From assembly GCA_016717325.1 (NCBI GenBank), contig JADKFV010000047.1, positions 1 through 5,176 of the forward strand: a DNA stretch of 5,176 nt, written 5' to 3'. The position numbers and the translations under genes were made by a program. Positions 4,652 to 5,176 of the stretch are shown piece by piece; positions within the stretch are counted from its first letter, which is position 1; every line of letters starts with the position of its first letter. Source of the DNA: Bacteroidota bacterium (lineage in GTDB: Bacteria > Bacteroidota > Bacteroidia > AKYH767-A > OLB10). The notes below the pieces were generated by a model. It did not search any database. It saw only the letters and a list, made by a program, of their open reading frames with translations, and had not been told where the DNA came from.

Positions 4652-5176
4652 TTACTTCTGTGATTTCAACTCATTCACCTGCTTTTGCAACTCTATTACA
4701 TACAGCGTAAGTTCTTCTATTTTCTTTATCATCTGTGCAGATGTTTTACCTACTTCTAAACCTTCGCTTTCTATTATTGCACCCGGAGTAACATCAGGCA
4801 AGTGTTTGTTTTCTTTAATAAATTCTTCTACCGATTTTAATGATGGAAGTTTATAATCATCAGCAAAAACATAATCGCACCAGCCTGTTGCCACACGAAC
4901 TTCCTTGGCACGCATGGTGCCGCATACATCTAATTTGTAAGCGGGAGTAGATGTGCCTACTCCAACATTGGTGTTTAAGTCTGCAATAATCACATTTGAA
5001 GAAGTTTTACCGCCTCTGATGTAAGTATCCTCGTTTGTGCCATAACAAAAGTGAGTTCCAAAATTTGGATTGCTACCCCAAAAAGTGGCAGCAGCGGATA
5101 AGCCAGTTTTTCGTCCAACATCTAATGATGCTGAAACAAATGGATTATTTATACCCACGTTACCTGCGGGATAAAT
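4652..5176 (-). CDS. Tail-fibre/adhesin-like protein, C-terminal part (N-terminus beyond right edge)
   Basis: The frame is open to the window edge; the six codons before GTG 5158 read I-Y-P-A-G-N, so that GTG is internal and not the start. Numbering from it, there is a 'VGINNPF...LDVGRKTG' unit at 1-20, a repeat of it as NVGVGTSTPAYKLDVCGTMRA at 64-84, then W93-C-D-Y-V-F-A-DDYKLPSLKSVEEFIKENKHLPD at 93-122, and a coiled-coil end (about 138-168, IKKIEELTLYVIELQKQV). This is the standard C-terminus of Bacteroidota tail-fibre-like surface proteins; the W-x-D-Y-V-F / HLPD region is well conserved among them. No T9SS domain follows. It is probably co-transcribed with the protease 28 bp downstream. 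The function is not known; a trimeric, surface-located structural protein is inferred. Confidence 0.88.
   Translation of the reverse strand: MYPAGNVGINNPFVSASLDVGRKTGLSAAATFWGSNPNFGTHFCYGTNEDTYIRGGKTSSNVIIADLNTNVGVGTSTPAYKLDVCGTMRAKEVRVATGWCDYVFADDYKLPSLKSVEEFIKENKHLPDVTPGAIIESEGLEVGKTSAQMIKKIEELTLYVIELQKQVNELKSQK

Noticed and set aside
5156..5158. GTG as the start codon of the right-hand gene
   Set aside because: The frame continues upstream to the edge as I-Y-P-A-G-N, leading into a typical N-V-G-I-N-N-P repeat, so the codon is internal.

Overview
The window looks like chromosomal DNA from a Bacteroidota member (Bacteroidetes). Four things point there: an AT-rich background with A-rich leaders instead of Shine-Dalgarno sites, a type IX secretion (T9SS) C-terminal sorting domain on a secreted protease, two tail-fibre-like surface proteins of the 'GIGTxxP...LDV' kind common in this phylum, and a TAnnTTTG-type promoter. 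All four genes lie on the minus strand, so they read from right to left.

From the right edge inward: the C-terminal part of a tail-fibre/adhesin-like protein (4652-5176, N-terminus outside the window) is followed after 28 bp, with no terminator, by a secreted reprolysin-like (M12B-type) zinc metalloprotease with a T9SS tail (2920-4623). The two probably form one transcription unit that ends at a strong hairpin terminator (2876-2910). Then comes an 885-bp stretch without an intact gene (2035-2919), packed with repeats. After it lie a ZnT9-like cation diffusion facilitator (1108-2034), a 344-bp intergenic region with a promoter and regularly spaced GTTTAC motifs (764-1107), and the N-terminal part of a second tail-fibre/adhesin-like protein (1-711, running off the left edge). 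The start of that last gene appears frameshifted by one extra A.

The most unusual part is 2035-2919. It holds three copies (2122-2288, 2381-2532, 2604-2795) of a small non-coding element with 29-bp terminal inverted repeats. Each terminal repeat is itself a GC-rich hairpin, so the layout resembles a REPIN or MITE. The left arm carries a 13-bp unit present two, one and three times in the three copies. A decayed fourth arm, a duplicated flank and a possible relic of a lost T9SS-cargo gene with its terminator lie among them. No transposase is visible. The open reading frames that cross these elements are products of the repeat and not genes.

Apart from the protease and its upstream neighbour, which may be co-transcribed surface or secreted proteins, the genes show no clear shared pathway. 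Family assignments rest on motifs read by eye, without any database search.
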